A stretch of 8,010 bases of DNA, taken from Bacillota bacterium (GTDB taxonomy: Bacteria > Bacillota > Clostridia > Lachnospirales > Cellulosilyticaceae). Under the pieces are notes generated by a model. That model did not search any database. It had not been told where the DNA came from and worked only from the letters and a program-made list of their open reading frames with translations. The stretch covers positions 1-8,010 of the forward strand of contig JAEWMQ010000014.1 of assembly GCA_023393125.1 (NCBI GenBank), in the 5' to 3' direction. Below are positions 6,213-8,010 of the stretch, in pieces (the stretch's first letter is position 1; each line of letters starts with the position of its first letter). A program made the translations under genes and the position numbers.

Positions 6213-6257
6213 AAAAGCTATCATAAGAAGGCTAAAAGTCATCTGTGATAGCTTTTT
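6213..6257 (+). terminator. Intrinsic terminator ahead of ybaK, with pseudoknot potential
   Basis: AAAAGCTATCA (6213-6223) pairs with TGATAGCTTTT (6246-6256), an 11-bp stem whose 3' arm runs into the T-run. The 22-base loop contains GGCTAAAA (6230-6237). This is the exact reverse complement of TTTTAGCC (6188-6195), just after the stop codon of the preceding gene. The second helix crosses the first, giving a possible H-type pseudoknot. The hairpin probably ends the cysteine-cluster transcript, but it also sits 25 bases before the ybaK start and could act on readthrough. Confidence 0.8.
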
Positions 6258-6281
6258 ATTGAAACAGGAAGAGGTAATAAG

Positions 6282-6761
6282 ATGGGAAATATAAAAACAA
6301 ATGTGATGCGTCTTTTAGAACAAGCAAAAATTCCTTATGAGGTAACAACCTATGAGGTAGCAGATGGAAAAATAGATGGACAAGCTGTAGCAGCAAAAAT
6401 AAACAAACCAGCTGAGCAGGTTTATAAAACTTTAGTAGCAGTAGGACAGTCAAAGAATAACTATGTATTTGTGATTCCGGTAGATGAAGAGTTAGATTTA
6501 AAAAAGGCAAGTAAGCTAGCAGGCGAAAAAAGTATGGAGATGCTTCATGTTAATGATTTGCAAAAAACGACAGGTTACATTCGAGGGGGCTGTTCTCCTA
6601 TTGGCATGAAAAAACTTTTTAAAACTTATATTCATCAGGCTGCTGAAAATAGAGCAGAAATAACAGTAAGTGGCGGAAAAATAGGGGTACAAGTTACTCT
6701 TGCACCCCAAGCTTTATGTGATTACATTAAAGGCAGTTTTGAAGATGTCATTAAGGCATAA
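6282..6761 (+). CDS. ybaK: YbaK/EbsC-family Cys-tRNA(Pro) deacylase
   Basis: This 159-residue cytoplasmic editing enzyme is the same length as E. coli YbaK. In the family it hydrolyses cysteine mischarged onto tRNA(Pro), acting in trans on errors made by prolyl-tRNA synthetase. Lys49 in VYKTLV corresponds to the essential lysine of YbaK. The block GYIRGGCSPIGMKK (98-111) is the family signature, and FVIPVDEELDLKKAS (63-77) and the C-terminal LCDYIKGSFEDV also fit. GAGGT (6271-6275) lies 6 bases before the ATG. The gene follows a terminator hairpin with no clear promoter of its own, so it may depend on readthrough or on a promoter I cannot see. Its last 11 bases overlap the convergent gene ending at 6751, with no terminator between them. 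Confidence 0.93.
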   Translation: MGNIKTNVMRLLEQAKIPYEVTTYEVADGKIDGQAVAAKINKPAEQVYKTLVAVGQSKNNYVFVIPVDEELDLKKASKLAGEKSMEMLHVNDLQKTTGYIRGGCSPIGMKKLFKTYIHQAAENRAEITVSGGKIGVQVTLAPQALCDYIKGSFEDVIKA

Positions 6762-7848
6762 CGTCTAGGGTATCGTGATAGTAGCTTAAGAGGAGGTCAA
6801 CCATGCGGCCATAGCTACGCTCACCATCACTAATACCATTGGCTTTTAAATAAGTATCATTGACTTTACTTGAAACTTGTTCGATAGGCCCGCTATAATG
6901 CCTCCAAAATGTATTGTTATAGTGTATATCTGCGCTCACTTCATCTGAAAGCTTTGTACTTAGCTTTTTTAAAAGTTCAGGATTAGAGCTAGATAAAGCA
7001 TTATTGGTATATGCTAATGCGAGAAGATACCCAGAGTACTGAAAATCTATATCAGGATGAACTGAGCAAGCTAGAAAGGCAATAAAATTGCATTCATCTT
7101 CACTAGCAAAACCTCTTTGATGAGCCATTTCATGAAGTGTTGTATAAGGTAGTGATTGGGGCAAGATAGCAATATTAACATTGGCTTCTCCTGTAAACGG
7201 TGAATAGATTCCCGTAATGCCGGTGTAGTTCATATAGCTAGAGGCTAAGATAGGCTTTGGCTTACCGTAGCTTCCATAAAAGATAGGGTAAAGCTTAGAA
7301 AGTTCTAGATAACCTAAATCTGCTCTGGCAAAAACACTGTTATAACCACCAGGAATTGTCATATGACCGTTTTCATCTTCATCAATAAAAGGTCTAAGGG
7401 CATTGGCTTTTTCTATAAGGTTTTCATATAAAAGGCCAAGTTCCTCAGTTGTGAAAGTAGTTTGGGTTAAACCTAATGTATCGCTTAAGGGCACGCGATT
7501 ATAATTAAATCCCCATTCCCAGTAAAAAAGAAGAAGGAGTATTGATCCTAAGAAAAATAGGTTTAAAAGACCTTTTGTAAAATGTGCCTTAAAAGAAGTA
7601 GTTCTTTTAAAAGCTATGTATAACCAAAGGAATAAACGATAAGCTAGACAAAGCAGTAGACTATAAATGCCTATTTCAAAAAGAGAAAAAGGTATAAAAC
7701 TAGTACAATGGCTTAAAAACTGTATAAACCACTTATTAAAGTTCAGTGAATAATAGGTTTCAATCAAGAGGGGCGAGGAGTGACTTATAAAGTAAGTTAG
7801 GCCTATTATAAATAGAATGAGTAAGAAGGTAATGGGGTGTTTTTTCAT
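6751..7848 (-). CDS. Membrane zincin-like metallopeptidase-type protein (DUF3810 family)
   Basis: This 365-residue protein has three predicted membrane helices at about 6-22, 55-78 and 93-110, followed by a large soluble C-terminal part. That part holds a zincin-type motif, HEMAH (239-243), followed by Gly246 and by Glu250 and Glu252 in ASEDECNF, the third-ligand position expected for HExxHxxGxxxE-like metallopeptidases. Family members are usually annotated DUF3810, of unknown function. Peptidase activity is inferred from the motif only. With three helices and a basic segment after helix 2 (KRTTSFK), the catalytic part is probably extracellular. AGGAGG (7858-7853) is perfect but only 4 bases from the ATG. 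An extended -10 promoter lies upstream. The stop codon lies inside the ybaK 3' end, so the two mRNAs are complementary there. Confidence 0.78.
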   Translation of the reverse strand: MKKHPITFLLILFIIGLTYFISHSSPLLIETYYSLNFNKWFIQFLSHCTSFIPFSLFEIGIYSLLLCLAYRLFLWLYIAFKRTTSFKAHFTKGLLNLFFLGSILLLLFYWEWGFNYNRVPLSDTLGLTQTTFTTEELGLLYENLIEKANALRPFIDEDENGHMTIPGGYNSVFARADLGYLELSKLYPIFYGSYGKPKPILASSYMNYTGITGIYSPFTGEANVNIAILPQSLPYTTLHEMAHQRGFASEDECNFIAFLACSVHPDIDFQYSGYLLALAYTNNALSSSNPELLKKLSTKLSDEVSADIHYNNTFWRHYSGPIEQVSSKVNDTYLKANGISDGERSYGRMVDLLLSYYHDTLDVMP

Positions 7849-7886
7849 AAAGCCTCCTAGTTGTAAATGATATTTTAATATTTAAT

Positions 7887-7895
7887 ATTATACCA
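7887..7895 (-). promoter_or_regulatory. Extended -10 promoter for the DUF3810 gene
   Basis: The minus strand reads TGG-TATAAT (7895-7887), a full extended -10 element (TGnTATAAT). No good -35 hexamer is visible at the right distance, as is common for this class. It lies about 40 bases upstream of the start codon. Confidence 0.55.
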
Positions 7896-7931
7896 TATAG
7901 ACATTAAAATAGAATGCTACTCATAGCTAAA

Positions 7932-7974
7932 AGAAACAAGAAAAAGTGGACATAGTCCACTTTTTCTTGTTTCT
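7932..7974. terminator. 20-bp perfect hairpin, bidirectional terminator
   Basis: Two 20-base arms (7932-7951 and 7955-7974) are exact reverse complements around the loop ATA. The core is GTGGAC/GTCCAC flanked by A5 and T5, then AGAAACAAG/CTTGTTTCT. It lies 6 bases beyond the stop codon of the minus-strand gene entering from the right and probably terminates it, separating it from the DUF3810 promoter. The T-rich arm on either strand would allow termination in both directions. Confidence 0.82.
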
Positions 7975-7980
7975 GAAGAT

Positions 7981-8010
7981 TTAAATCCAATCTTTTAAAT
8001 GAGGTAATGC
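7981..8010 (-). CDS. C-terminal end of a minus-strand gene running in from the right (partial)
   Basis: Read from the window edge, the minus strand gives the nine codons ALPHLKDWI and then TAA at 7983-7981. The only support is the stop codon placed 6 bases before a strong terminator hairpin, which is the normal arrangement of a gene end. Nine residues are too few to name a family, and the frame could be fortuitous. Confidence 0.45.
   Translation of the reverse strand, partial: ALPHLKDWI

Noticed and set aside
6256..6710. Two open frames (84 and 64 residues) antisense to ybaK
   Set aside because: They are shadows of the ybaK coding sequence; one begins within the gene and both have low-complexity hydrophobic composition.

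Overview
The window looks like ordinary chromosomal DNA of a low-GC Gram-positive bacterium of the class Clostridia. The grounds are AT-rich coding sequence, strong AGGAGG-type ribosome binding sites, intrinsic terminators and a lipoprotein-type transporter receptor. A Lachnospirales/Cellulosilyticum-like source is my impression only. I see no mobile element, CRISPR array, rRNA or tRNA. About nine complete genes and one C-terminal gene fragment are present, all resembling known families.

Left part (1-1660): a noncoding, richly self-complementary stretch (1-145) precedes a two-gene plus-strand unit. It encodes SfsA, an OB-fold plus nuclease-like protein, and a HAD-superfamily phosphatase of the Gph/PpaX type. 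The unit ends at a strong bidirectional terminator shared with the convergent minus-strand genes.

Minus-strand pair (1661-3072): a YfcE-type metallophosphoesterase is followed by a parvulin-type peptidyl-prolyl isomerase with no export signal. Between them lie a good promoter and a long hairpin, so the isomerase is probably transcribed at least partly on its own, with a structured leader.

Transporter operon (3221-5840, plus): an ATPase, a membrane permease and a lipoprotein receptor together form a complete SsuBCA/ThiZXY-like ABC importer. No riboswitch or biosynthetic gene shows what it carries. The ATPase and permease genes overlap by 8 bases.

Right part (5841-8010): a small eight-cysteine YkgJ-family protein has its own promoter. 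Next come a terminator hairpin whose loop can pair with upstream sequence, and then ybaK (Cys-tRNA(Pro) deacylase). The 3' end of ybaK overlaps by 11 bases a convergent gene for a three-helix membrane zincin-like protein (DUF3810 family). Upstream of that gene are an extended -10 promoter, a 20-bp perfect hairpin terminator and the last codons of another minus-strand gene.

The evidence does not show a new multi-gene system. The observations most worth a second look are the structured element at the left edge, the pseudoknot-capable terminator before ybaK, the membrane metalloprotease-like protein with its overlapping 3' end, and the substrate-orphan transporter. Several start codons were placed by ribosome binding site position rather than by longest reading frame: sfsA at 220, the isomerase at 2401, the ATPase at 3221, the permease at 3960 and the receptor at 4830.
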